Part shown: piece after piece, positions 48,666-59,699 of the stretch | How the letters are laid out: every line of letters begins with the position of its first letter | Position numbering within the stretch: position 1 is the stretch's first letter | Assembly (NCBI RefSeq): GCF_933775445.1 | Contig: NC_065872.1 | Span: 15,314,001 to 15,378,000, forward strand | Direction of reading: 5' to 3' | Length of the DNA stretch: 64,000 nt | DNA from: Argentina anserina | Taxonomy: Eukaryota; Streptophyta; Magnoliopsida; Rosales; Rosaceae | The notes under the pieces: model-generated | The model's database searches: none | The model's input: the letters and a program-made list of their open reading frames with translations, nothing else | Told to the model about the DNA's origin: nothing | Translations under genes and position numbers: made by a program

Positions 48666-49154
48666 CACGGTGGTTGGGTGAGAAGATCAAAGGAGAAGAA
48701 GAATTTATGGAGAGAGAGAAGAGAAGAAGAAAGAAGATGAAGAAGCAGAGAATGAGAAGATAAGCACGGGGCAGAAATGAGGAAGAGATGAGAGGGAAAG
48801 AAGATATTTGTTTCCCAATTTTCTCCCCCTTTTACCTTTTTCAACAACAACTTCTGTAATTAAAATCTCATTCCTCCAACTTTCGATTACTACGTGTCAC
48901 ATGTCTACAAACTCGTTTTGACGAGCTCTACGACTTTTATGAAGGAAGTTTCCTGAAACGAGCGACGAATTAAAAGTCAACTCTTGAGTCAACCGAATTA
49001 AATCGAAAAACTACTTAATGGTTCTCGAACCGATTTCTACTTCGAATGAAGGCTATTTAAAAGACGTAGAATATGGATATAACCAAAATATCATTTCATT
49101 AATCTCCATGAAATTATAAGAAATGAATAATGAAATTCGGGTTATTACAACAAC

Positions 49155-51440
49155 GCCTCTCTTTCTTCCAGTTGTGGAAAGAACCCAGCGGCCTTGTGGC
49201 ATTGAGAGCAATCCCCCGACCCAGTTCTCTCGAGCTCAACCCGGACTGCAGATATCAGCCCAGCCATGATCTTTTATGGGCTTCAGGCTTTCTGAGCCCA
49301 ATGGCCCCTTAGGCTTTAAACTCCATTTATTTTCTTTCCCTTTTCTTTTCCTATTTAATTCATTAATCGTTTATTTGCATGTTTTAGTTTTTAACTATAT
49401 TTCACGTCCTAGTATAGGAAAAATGATCTAGTGATGACATACACGCCAGAGATAGACTCTACTTTTGCAATGTACACGCGGTTTTGAGCATATCCTCCTG
49501 AGATTCCTATGTCATCAATACGAAGATTGAAAAGGACTTCAGCTAGCAACTAGTCTGCATTTTTCTACATGAAGATTAATTAGAGACTATCTCAATTAAA
49601 TGCAGTTTATTTGGCAGACCACCAAGTAAGTTTTTCTTAAAATTGCTACTTTTGAACATTTATATATAAATTATCGGGCGCTATTAGTCTTCTTCATGTC
49701 TCTTTTCCAGCTCTTCTTACAGCGCCAATGAGACCAAAGAGGGATATAATTCCCCTCTTGGTCGATGTTTTTCATGTGACGGCCCTAGGGGAGTCGCATT
49801 ATAATTTAAAGGGTAGAAATCGATTTTGTGTGGTCGCCTGAGTGCACTGTTGTTTTGACAGCCCTAGAAATCGGTTACATACTTGACTAGTTTCAATCAT
49901 TCGAAGCCTATACATCCCTCATTTCTTGTGGATGCGTCTCAATCGTGACTATGATTTGAATTTTTGCATTTCTTAAAATCAAAAATATAGACAGTAATCC
50001 CAAGGTCTTTGTACTCATTTATTTCAGTTGAGATTCAAACTACTCTGAAACAGCACTATTTGCTGATAAAATATCTCAAAATTGACAATTCTTTGGGACA
50101 CACTTCATAATGATTCAATAAATGTCTATGATGTTGTTTTACCAGAGTTGACCTTGATGTATGCTCCACATCCAAGAAACACAAGCTATTTTTGGCTCTT
50201 GTATCTATTTTCTATTGAGGGAACATTTGAGATGGAAATATAACATTATTTCAATCTCCAAATAGTAGATTTTGAGTCTCACTCTAAGGTTCCGCCCGAT
50301 CTGATATGCACGATTTTGTTGCTACAAACTTTTGATTAGTCAATCTATTTTGATTACGTTTTCTGTTTAATATTTTTCAAGTATAATGTTGTCATTGCTA
50401 TGTTCTCAATCGACTTTGACTCTAGTCATTTAGTGGAATTAAAAGTTTGTTTGTGTTGTATTAAAGATTTTCATTCAATAAAATTTCTCGTATTCCTTGT
50501 TTACAAGTTTATTTCCTTAAATCTAGCATGAACGGTCAACGTTTGCAACTCACGTGATTTTTAAATTGGATGCTTTTGGGTAACATGAGACCCCAATAGC
50601 CCTATATTGTAAATTTGACACTTAACATTTGGAAAACGAACCTCAGCACGTCAAATTTTGACGTCGTTTTCATCCATGACGTGTACGAGTTTTCCGGTAA
50701 GTCTGGATCAGATCTGGCCATTCCAGCCATTTTCTAGTGACTACGGCCGATTTCCAGCCTCTTGTCGCCGCTCCGGCATCCCTACCACTACTCCCTATCG
50801 GATCTGCAGTACGGCCTCCATATCGGCCAGATTTCAGTCGTTGTCGACCGATTTTCTTTTGAGTTTTCCAACGAATTTTCGTCATTTTCTCGTTGTTTTT
50901 TTTAGTATCCTTCCAACATTCTTTATTGAAGCATTTTCCCACCAAAGTTTCATTCGGTTTTGAGTTATTTAGACATGGTTTTCCGGTTATCTTTTCCAGT
51001 TTTCTCTAAGTCATTTCATAGCTCAACCGGTTTTTTCATTAGTGAGCATCCGCACCATTTGGATGGTTTCTTTCTAACATCCGTTTCTAACATATAACTT
51101 GAAGAATGTAGTACTATTGTCATGTGATATAGTCGATGAGATTGCACTTTGTTTTGATCCCCCCTCTTATAATATTCTATGGTGTATTGTCTACATAAGT
51201 TCACCGTGTTGTTGATTCTCTTAATTTATTTTGATGATGTGCCACGGCGAAATCGAGTGTCTTGGTGATTGCGCAACCACCCACACTGTTCTATGGGATA
51301 GGTAGTTGTTTTACAGATTTTGTGCGGATATTGTGTTTTATATATATTCGCACCTTGCTAAGTTTTACAAGACTATACATGCCAATCAATTTTCATCTAG
51401 ATACTCATGTTGAGAATGAAGAGAAATATCTTTGTGATAG
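49155..51440. other. Repeat-like region without recognised gene
   Basis: No clear coding domain and no terminal repeats. A more GC-rich part (50690-50850) sits in AT-rich DNA. The stretch probably belongs to the 5' part of the copia remnant that follows, but this is a guess from position. Confidence 0.35.
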
Positions 51441-52830
51441 ATTCAAAATTGGTTGTATGCAGCTGCCAACCCCGCAGCTGCCCCAGCAGTCACCCCGCAG
51501 CTGCCCTGCATCCCCTGCAGAGCCCATGTAAGCCCCTCTTCATGACCTCATGACAAAACCTGCTTAATTGATGACTCTTATTGTCAAACTTCTCATGTGA
51601 ATGCTCCAATTTCGATTAGTCCATTCTTACAACATATTCAAGATGACATTTATGGACCTATTCAACCAAGAATGCAGACATTCTAAGAATTTTATGGTAT
51701 TTGTTAAAGCATCGACGCGTTGGCTACACGTCACTTTGCTATCGACAAGGAATGCTGCATTTACTAAGTTTTTATCTATGATCATCATACTAAGGGCTCA
51801 CCGCCCTTCCCGTCCTCTCAAATCTATTCGATTGGATAACGTTGAAAAGTTCACCTCCAACACTTTTGATGATTATTGCTTGTCTCCTAGGATCGTTGTT
51901 GAACATCCTATAACTCATGTTCAGTCATAGAACGGTCTAGCAGAGGCTTGGACTTGGTTATGGGTACTAACATGTCAGTCTTTGCATGAGGATATGTAAT
52001 GATGTTGCATGCGGCGCCACTTATTCGTTTCAAACCTACAACTCACCAAGCATTTAGTGCGTACTAGATGGTTACTGGATACGATCCTAACATTCTTTTC
52101 ACTAATGCCTATTTAGTTACGTTGCTTATGTGCCTCAATTTTAGTATCTCAATGGGTCTACGTGAGACGATTAAGTATTTTGGTTGGTTATAAATCACCA
52201 ACACTTGTTTGTTATTTTCAATCTACAAGCATGATTATATATCCCGTGATATTAGCAGACGATCACTTTGATGAGACATACTTCTCGTCGTTAGGGGGAG
52301 ATATTGAATACTCTCATTCTAGTTTTAACGCCACGAATTGACGTGGTGGTGTGGCACTATGTCTCTTTAAGATCTTGTACTGCTCTGAGTAAGTAAGAAG
52401 TGCAACACATTATCGACCTCCAGAAAGTTAAAAATTTGATGCTCAATGACTTTACTGATATTGCGAAAGTGACGAGATTGAACATAAATGTTGTGATGTG
52501 CTAGTAAGGTTGGAACTCTCGGAATATGGGAGAATTTCATATGACCTGGTCCTAGCACCGTTGGCACCATCCCTGACAGTGGGATAGAAGCCAGCGATGA
52601 CACCATTGTACGATGTGGTGTTGTCGGCGCCCGTGTTATTGTACCACGAAAAAAGGGCGGCAAACGCAAGGATGGACTAGTAAGGGTCATAGCTTCGGTC
52701 TTGGCTCCTACCCGGAAGAGAGGGAGATCATCAAATTCTTTGGAATCAAAAATCTGAATGAAGCGTAGTGCAAAGGCCCAAATATTCCGCTCATCATCAA
52801 GAGATATTCTCTGAACATGTCTATCAACTA
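51440..52830 (+). pseudogene. Decayed Ty1/copia integrase and linker to RT
   Basis: An integrase core is readable at about 51630-51960: DIYGPIQP (split by a frame change), NFMVFVKASTRWLHVTLLST, PLKSIRLDNVEKFTSNTFDDYC and VVEHPITHVQS.NGLAEA, matching the copia pattern of IRLDNAGEF and QNGLAE. Further pieces follow: a MVTGYDPNILF segment (52070), GYKSPT and an FDETYFSSLGGD segment (52280), then IDLQKVKN..FTDIAKVT (52400-52470), which corresponds to the linker before RT. Many stops are present. A minus-strand frame at 52367-52846 is only a shadow of this. RT itself is not convincingly visible. Confidence 0.8.
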
Positions 52831-54240
52831 AGTTTTTGTGGGACATTGTAAACTCCTTTTGTTGATGCTAGAGAACAAAAGAAATCTCTCAATTGATCAT
52901 GTATGCACGCGCATGTATTAATGGATTGATCTCTCATGATTGATGATGTATTTACTTATGCTCTTATTCCGTTGTAAAGTATCAATGATGAGCAACTTGA
53001 CCGAAGTGGAAAGAATCAATACAATGCTGAACTAGACTTGTTATGTTACTCACTGTTCGTAATGTAATGAAAATGATGAAGTCATGCAATATTTGTAGGA
53101 CTTATAGCGCAAAGATTGTCTCATTATCCTAGTATTGACTACGATGAGTTATATTCTCTCATTATAGACATAATTGCTTTCCGTTACTTGATCAGTAGTA
53201 GTGTCTATGAAAACTGATTTGCAACATATAATAGTGCTCATAACATATTTTTAAAGGGATCTTGACATAGATATGAAAGTGCTCGAGAGACCTTAATTGC
53301 TTGATTAAATGCCTCTAGACCACGGAGAGCTTATGAAGTCAGACATGTAAGTCTCGTTGAAGTTGACCCACGAAACTGGACAGATTCTAATTTGTCACAT
53401 TCAATGCGTCTTTCACAATGGAATGGGGAAATTGACCAATGAATGACTGATTTTGATCCAAAACAGAATCATACGTATCCTCTACGCTACCAGTGTCAAC
53501 AACAACACCAATGCGTACAAAAGTGTGTATAAGTTGTTGGCGGCATTGGTGTGGGGAGGAAGGTATTGATTCACTATGTGTAGAACTAGACCCATGTCAA
53601 CGGAACAATTTAAGTTTAATGACGATACATAGTCACATAGTTAATCACATCATAATGAAAGCAATAGTGTCCCAACAACACTTACATATATAAATCTATA
53701 GCTCATTAAATCTCTTTGTCATCTATACTTAAACATAATAGAGAATCCAAAATTGGTTTTCATATGAACACATATGGGTATAAGTTCTTGCAACCAATTG
53801 TACTACATTATCTCAAACGTCGCAAACTCAATGAAATATAGTAAATTTGGTACCTTTGGAAATGTCTATGTGTCTGCTTTCTAGAGACACCAACCATTCG
53901 GTTATATCTATCGTATTGAACGAGTTATGACCGTTTTAGTAAAGTAAGACAGTTCTGTCCGGGAATTTGCAAGTCAGTTAACTTCGACAGAGCACTGTGA
54001 ACTGTTCCAGTCAAATTAGGTTTGAGCTTTATGTCACTAGAGATCCACGGGTGTCTACTTTCTAGAACATTTTACGGTTCACCCATACCTATTATAACGA
54101 AGAAGTTACGGCCGTCTAAGTGCGTGAAGGTCATTCCACACGGAAATCTGATTTTCATTGCAAACTCTTGTTTTGAGTTGTTATGCCATCATGTTCCCTA
54201 AGATCTAAGTTTGTCTATGTATAGCATGTATGATCTAACA
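52831..54240. other. No gene recognised; likely retroelement debris
   Basis: AT-rich with scattered stops in all frames. Two short segments around 53870-54130 share TGTCTACTTTCTAGA-like and TTACGGTTCACCCATA-like parts, suggesting an old internal duplication. I see no terminal repeats. Confidence 0.35.
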
Positions 54241-54550
54241 CCACAATTTGTTTTTTCAGTTAGCCATCATATTTTGCCACGGAGTCATTTGCCGTCACCA
54301 TTAGTCATGAATTTGTGATGCCATTGCTACGATGTTTGCTCCATAACAAAATTAACTACAACAATGACAAACTGTGGCTAAAAACTAATAAGTTTGCAAC
54401 GACATTTGTCTTCCATCGCAAACATATAATGACTTTGCGACGGTAGAGTTACATCGTGGCAATTGGATGTAAAATTTACCACGGTAGAGCAAAAAGGGTG
54501 GCAATTTAATGATAAGCTTATGACGGCTTTGTTATGCCGTGGCAAATATT
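54240..54550. repeat. Subterminal-repeat region of a CACTA-type transposon (tentative)
   Basis: Many short motifs recur in both orientations: GCCGTGGCAA, CCACGGTAGAGC, GTGGCAATT, GCAACGAC/GCGACGG. Such dense short direct and inverted repeats are typical of the subterminal parts of CACTA elements. No CACTA terminus is visible at its edges, so type and limits are tentative. Confidence 0.35.
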
Positions 54551-55003
54551 ACTTTATGATACGACCCAAACCTTGTTTACTTCTCCATAAGTTATATATT
54601 TATCATTTACTCGTATTGAGAGTCGTGTAGATCAGCTTCCCTCTTCTTTTCTGTTTGGCTATGTCTGATTTTCGGCCTCTTGTGGGGGTGAAAGACCATC
54701 TCTCGTGTTTCTTCTTTCGACTTCACTAACATTGAGAGTACGCAAATTGATGCCATTGGCTTGATATGTTAGTGTGTTTTGTCATTCGTTTTGACATGAG
54801 GGAGTTACTATGCTTTTGCTTTGCATTAGTTTTTCCGTTTTTTCGTTTCAGATTTTGGTTTGTATAATGAGTGCGTTTTTGCACCTTTATCTGCTTTCTT
54901 AGTTGTAACGTGTATGAGAGATGTCATGTCATCTCTTGTATTTGATCCTTGTGGTCGTGGAAGGGCTTATGCCAAATGAAGTTAATTCATTCCCCTAAAA
55001 GAT

Positions 55004-56289
55004 AAGTGATTCCTGCATAATAACATAGTTCAGAAATCACTTAAACATACAATAAAGTACAACAAATAAGTAAACAAATAACAATTCCCACATGAACATA
55101 CCAACACCACTCAACATCACTACCATCATCCTAAATGATACTCAACAATCATTGAGTCATTCACGAGTTGTTCAGCTTAGGCCTCCATGAATGATACTTC
55201 TTACACATAACTATTCGTGAGTTGTTCAACTCAGGCCCCACGAACTAGAAAACTAATCATGAGTTATTCAACTCAGGCCCCCACGAATAGTAAACACATA
55301 CACTAGAAAACTAATCATGAGTTATTCAGCTCAGGCCCCCATGAAAAGTAGACATTGCCTATCCCCACAAGGCCTCCCCTTTGGCACAACAACAAACTAC
55401 AGAACATTACACAACAACACACAACACATCATGCCACCACACCAGTGTCACAACACCACTACACAACCCATAACACTCACTCACACTAGAAAGAACATAC
55501 AAGAAAACAAATAGTGAATCTTATATGAAAACGTAGTTCATGAATTCACATCACAAGAAAAAGAATAAGAAAAGTGTAATCCCTGGAATAAGTTTAGTTC
55601 AGGAGATTACATTGCACATAAAAATAATTAGTGATTCATGCGGATTAGCGTAGTTCAGGAATCACATAACAAATAGATAAGTCTAAAAATAAGAATCCTA
55701 CATCACAAACATTTAACATAGTCTTTTACCATAAACCTTTTAAAACCATACAATAGAATCATGTTTTATTTACCCATGGACCGTAGTCGATCAAATCCAT
55801 ATATTTTCAAAACAAATATATTTTAGAATGATTTTATGGTTGGTGGATCAAAAACCAAGCTAACGGCCTCAACATCAACACTAACACTACACACTCTCAT
55901 AACATGTCAAGCACCCACAAACCAGTTCATTTTCACCCCTTGGGTTGTACTATCGCAAAACACACACTCACATTTTCATTTTGCCAAAAGGCCGCCTCTT
56001 AAGGCAAATTACACAAACACATCAATATTGTCGGAATGTACATTCTATTTCCTTCCTGCCACAACACTGACAACATTATCAATAATACCGGAATGTACCT
56101 TTTCTTCTCTTCTGGTCAAATATTGAGGTATAAACTGGTTATGTATTATTCAAGTCGACTGAGTCGTGCTGTGGACTCAGTTTAGATACACTGTTATTAT
56201 AAGATGATTTCAATATATTTGAGATTGTTTTAGAGTTTTCATGGATTCGAGTTCGAATTTTTATCATTTGAAATTTCGGGGCAATGACA
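55004..56289. repeat. LTR-like block made of hairpin modules
   Basis: At least seven hairpins are present: 55004-55042 (AAGTGATTcCTG / CAGaAATCACTT), 55157-55194 (TCATTCA / TGAATGA), 55211-55248 (TTCGTG / CACGAA plus inner GAGTT / AACTC), 55253-55292, a fourth of this type near 55315-55345, 55575-55611 (TGTAATC.CCTG / CAGG.GATTACA) and 55631-55665 (GTGATTCaTG / CAGGAATCAC). Two TACATT/TACCTT-loop hairpins like those of the 46-49 kb solo LTR occur near 56031-56060 and 56088-56117. The right end, GGGGCAATGACA at 56289, looks like an LTR end, but no left end or target duplication was found. Confidence 0.6.
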
Positions 56290-56879
56290 ATTCCTTTTAT
56301 ATTTTTGCTTCTAATTTTTCTAACATTGTATGTTTTAGCGCTTCATTTGATTTAGAATATGGGTGTACTTTAAGTTTGTGAGTCTAGTTGCATAGACTTG
56401 ATTTGGAAGTCTTAGGAGATTTCTCTTATTGTCGGCCTTCGGTGGGTTGTTTCTTGTACAACTTGCTGAGCTTAATATATTATGACCAATGATTAAAAAA
56501 ACTATATTTGATTCGGGTGGTTTGGAATCAGTGGTGATCTACCTTGTTCTAAAGTCTTCATGCTAATCGATCTGCAAAATCAAAGAGAAACAAAATGAGA
56601 GAATTTTAATGGCAATAGAGAGGAAGAGTGAAAGGAATTTGCCCAAATTTGAATGGCAATAAATGAAGAAGGAAACAAAAAGTTTAGCAAATTTCATTTG
56701 AAAATTTGCCGAAGTTTTTGGTGGAACTTAAACCTCCATAATTGAGGGAGTGTGAAAATAGAATTGGAATTTAAAGTGTTGTGGGGCGATTCAAATCGTT
56801 AGATCTGGGCCAATCTGATGGCTCAGACAATCCATTCGCGCTATGTCTTCCTATTGGCTGATGTGTTGTTATGTTAAAT

Positions 56880-56918
<39 letters not shown>

Positions 56919-57898
56919 CGATTTTTTTTATATTTTCAGTTTTATTCAACACACATTTATCTTATCCTTTGGGATACTTGAATGAAATGAAAATTAATCT
57001 CATAATTCGTACACTATGATTCTATGATATTTGTTAAATTACTAAATTAAAGTATCATATATTTTTATAAATTACCCGTAATCACCTACGAAAAAAAATT
57101 GATTTTCTTGTCTAATTAATTATACTTACATTCCAAAATTTAATTTATACAACTATCACTTAATTAGTCTTTGATTTTGGAAGAAGAATAGTCTTTATTA
57201 TTTATGAACTTCAATTTTAAAAAAAATGTACTATTTTAATCTTGAAAGATTAAAAAAGATTAGTACTCATAAAAGGAGGGATATAATAATAACTTGTAAA
57301 ATAAACTGATAATTCAAAATAAGAAATATCCAAACAGTTTCTACATATATCTCCAAGTAACCACCCATATCTCTAAATAACCACCCTATACAGTTATTCA
57401 ACTACACCCAGCAGGTGTGTTTGTGTCTAGTGCATGTATAGATACTTGAACAAGAACCACATATCGTTTGCTTGTTAAGTTCTCGATATTTGGATAAAAA
57501 AAAGTTCTTGATAATGGATCATATCTTAGGAACAGTCTTCTCGTTAATTAATAATTGGTGAACTGTGTTAAATCTTTCAAGTTTGATGGAAAATAATTGG
57601 AGAATAAATAGGATTGAAGGTAGAGGAAATGTCATCGAGATCTTGAGAGACCTGCTTCTAAGCTTCTTATACCACCTATACTTTGGTTGTGAGCCACTAA
57701 GCTTGGAGCACAAATGCACAATAATGAACGTTCGATGAGAAGACTGTCATGCCCCTAGGCATATCATATACCAAATTTCCTATACATTTTATTGATGATG
57801 CAGAAAAAATCTGAAGTCATTCCTGTTTAGGGGCATTGGTCATGCATCATATGAATGAACTGTGGAGTATGATCGCTCTTCATTATATCACTTAAGTA
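56290..57898. other. AT-rich intergenic DNA
   Basis: No gene recognised. A TA dinucleotide run of about 35 bp lies at 56881-56917. A short palindrome (ATGCCCCTAGGCAT) is at 57751-57764. Confidence 0.5.
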
Positions 57899-58294
57899 CT
57901 TTCGTATAGGGCTGGGTAAAAGGTCCGAAGAAGAAAAAAAACCCGAACCGGACCGACGGGCCTGTCCGGACGGGCTGGGCTTTTTTCCGAGCTCGTGTGT
58001 TGTCATGTGATAAACGGGCCAGGCTTTGTTATGTCTGGGCCAGTCCCGGGCCTTCAAATCCTTAAACAAAAAAAGCCCGGAAACTCAAGACATTAGGTGT
58101 CATTATGTAATTGGCTTTCGTAAGTGATTCTAAACTCATAGAATAGATATAATGACACTAGAACATAACCAAATAACCCTAAACTTAACTAACTCCAATC
58201 CCATCGATCGACTTCTCAGCCCTCACTCTCAATTTCTCAGTCTCACACTCTCACTCTCATCGCCGTCGCCTCGCACTGTCGATTCGCCGTTCCA

Positions 58295-58480
58295 TCACAG
58301 TCGCTCCTTGTCGCCTTGCACCGCTGCGCCATCGTAGCCGCTCCTCGTCGCCTTGCACCGCCGCACCATCGCAGCCTTTCCGTATCGCAGCGCCTCTCTC
58401 ACGTATCGCCCATTCACGGTGCCTCGTCGTCCGCTCGCATCGCCGCGCCATCGCAGCCGCTCCTCGTCACCTCGCTTGCC
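58295..58480. repeat. GC-rich short direct repeats in the hAT leader
   Basis: The module CCATCG(C/T)AGCCGCTCCTCGTC, followed by GCCTTGCACCGC, recurs about every 37 bp between 58297 and 58400, and again near 58445-58475. Open frames across it on both strands are Arg/Ser-rich low complexity and look incidental. Confidence 0.7.
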
Positions 58481-59699
58481 GTGTCTCACTCGTCATCTCT
58501 CACTGTGTCTCTCTCTCACATTCTCTCAGACTCTGTCTCTCTGGTGCCGAGTCAGGAAGAGGATTGAAGATACTGTCTTTTGAGTTTGTGGGGAGGTTTG
58601 TCTTGAAGCTGCTTGCAGTTGCTTGGAAAATGAGGTGAAGTGATTTGACTCTCGGCATTGTGCTTTTAACTTGTTGTAGTGAGTTGGTTAGTTTGAAATT
58701 TTTGTGGATTAGATTACAGGTGAGGACTTTGCAACTAGAAGCTCACCCAGCTTTGGATAAGCTAATGTTGAAGATCAGTACACTTAATTTGGAACGTGTG
58801 CATCAGGTTAAAGCTCGTCTATGCTTCCTTTGAAGTAGGCATGTGTACTCATTTAGCTTATAGTTGCTTAACTGTTTTACATTGGCTTTATTTTGAATGT
58901 AGCTTTATTTGAATGCATGCACCAATTAGTACATGTTTATGCATGAATGTCAGTACTGACTACTGAGAGAAGTAGCTTTCACTGCCTCACTGGCAATGTA
59001 CCAATGCACTTACCAATTTTCATGAGAGAAAAAAACAAGTAGTTTAGGATGCTGCCAGATGATGTTTAGATTAGAGTGCTACAACTAATGAATAATTATT
59101 TAATTTGTTTAAGATTAAATAGCCTGACTATTGTAAAACGATTAACTAATGAGTGCATGAGTGGAGTGACATGGTTTTCTTGTTGGTAATCAATGCAAGT
59201 AGACCTGTAAGGCTGTAACTAAAATAATTGGTTAGGTCAAAAATAAAAGGGTATAATATAAGAGTGGAAAGTTGAAGAAGTTTCTCATTTGCAATATGTG
59301 CCTAAATAGCTAGGCTACTCCGTGTGATGTAATAATTATTTATCTCATTGTCTATATTTGAAATGAGTGTTTATGCCCATGAATTGTTGAATGGTAGCTA
59401 TAGCGAAGAAAATGCTTATATGAAATCAGTGTTTATATGATAGCATGTTGTTGACTTGTTCATGTATATTGTGATGTTGCTGCAGTGCTTGTGCTATTGT
59501 GATGTTGTTTTGATTCATTATTGTTTGTTATTTGTAGTGTTATAAACTTAAAACAGTAGTCAAAACAGTAGTGATGTTGTTAGAACAATAGTGATGTTAC
59601 TTGATCTGAGTAAACCTTACACTTTATTTGTGTTACAGATTGATGTTGACGTCCTCTTCATCATATGGCTGCCAATCATTCAGTTCTGATTATGGGTTT

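Larger units (their letters stand above)
46294..49149. mobile_element. Solo LTR of 2856 bp with perfect 5-bp target duplication
   Basis: It starts TGTAACATCC and ends GGGTTATTACA, so TGTAA/TTACA inverted ends. The flanks are ACAAC at 46289-46293 and ACAAC at 49150-49154, an exact 5-bp target duplication. The long LTR has no coding domains. It contains a hairpin array (46836-47320), a Pro/Ser/Thr-rich A/C-rich stretch (47640-48440), and a CAG-rich stretch (48555-48665). Ends and size fit Ty3/gypsy, which is inference. The identical duplication suggests a fairly recent insertion, followed by loss of the internal region by LTR recombination. Confidence 0.92.

Noticed and set aside
48554..48850. 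Cys/Leu-rich minus-strand frame in the solo LTR
   Set aside because: Produced by the CAG-rich microsatellite; low complexity.
52367..52846. 159-codon minus-strand open frame
   Set aside because: It overlaps plus-strand copia linker sequence that fits the family order; the minus frame shows no known domain.
55004..56289. Solo LTR bounded by ATTCC direct repeats (55008-55012 and 56290-56294)
   Set aside because: The left ATTCC is part of a hairpin stem, and the supposed left end TGCATAATA does not mirror the right end; likely coincidence.
58152..58583. Overlapping frames on both strands in the hAT leader
   Set aside because: Arg/Ser-rich frames from GC-rich direct repeats, overlapping on both strands; not typical coding.
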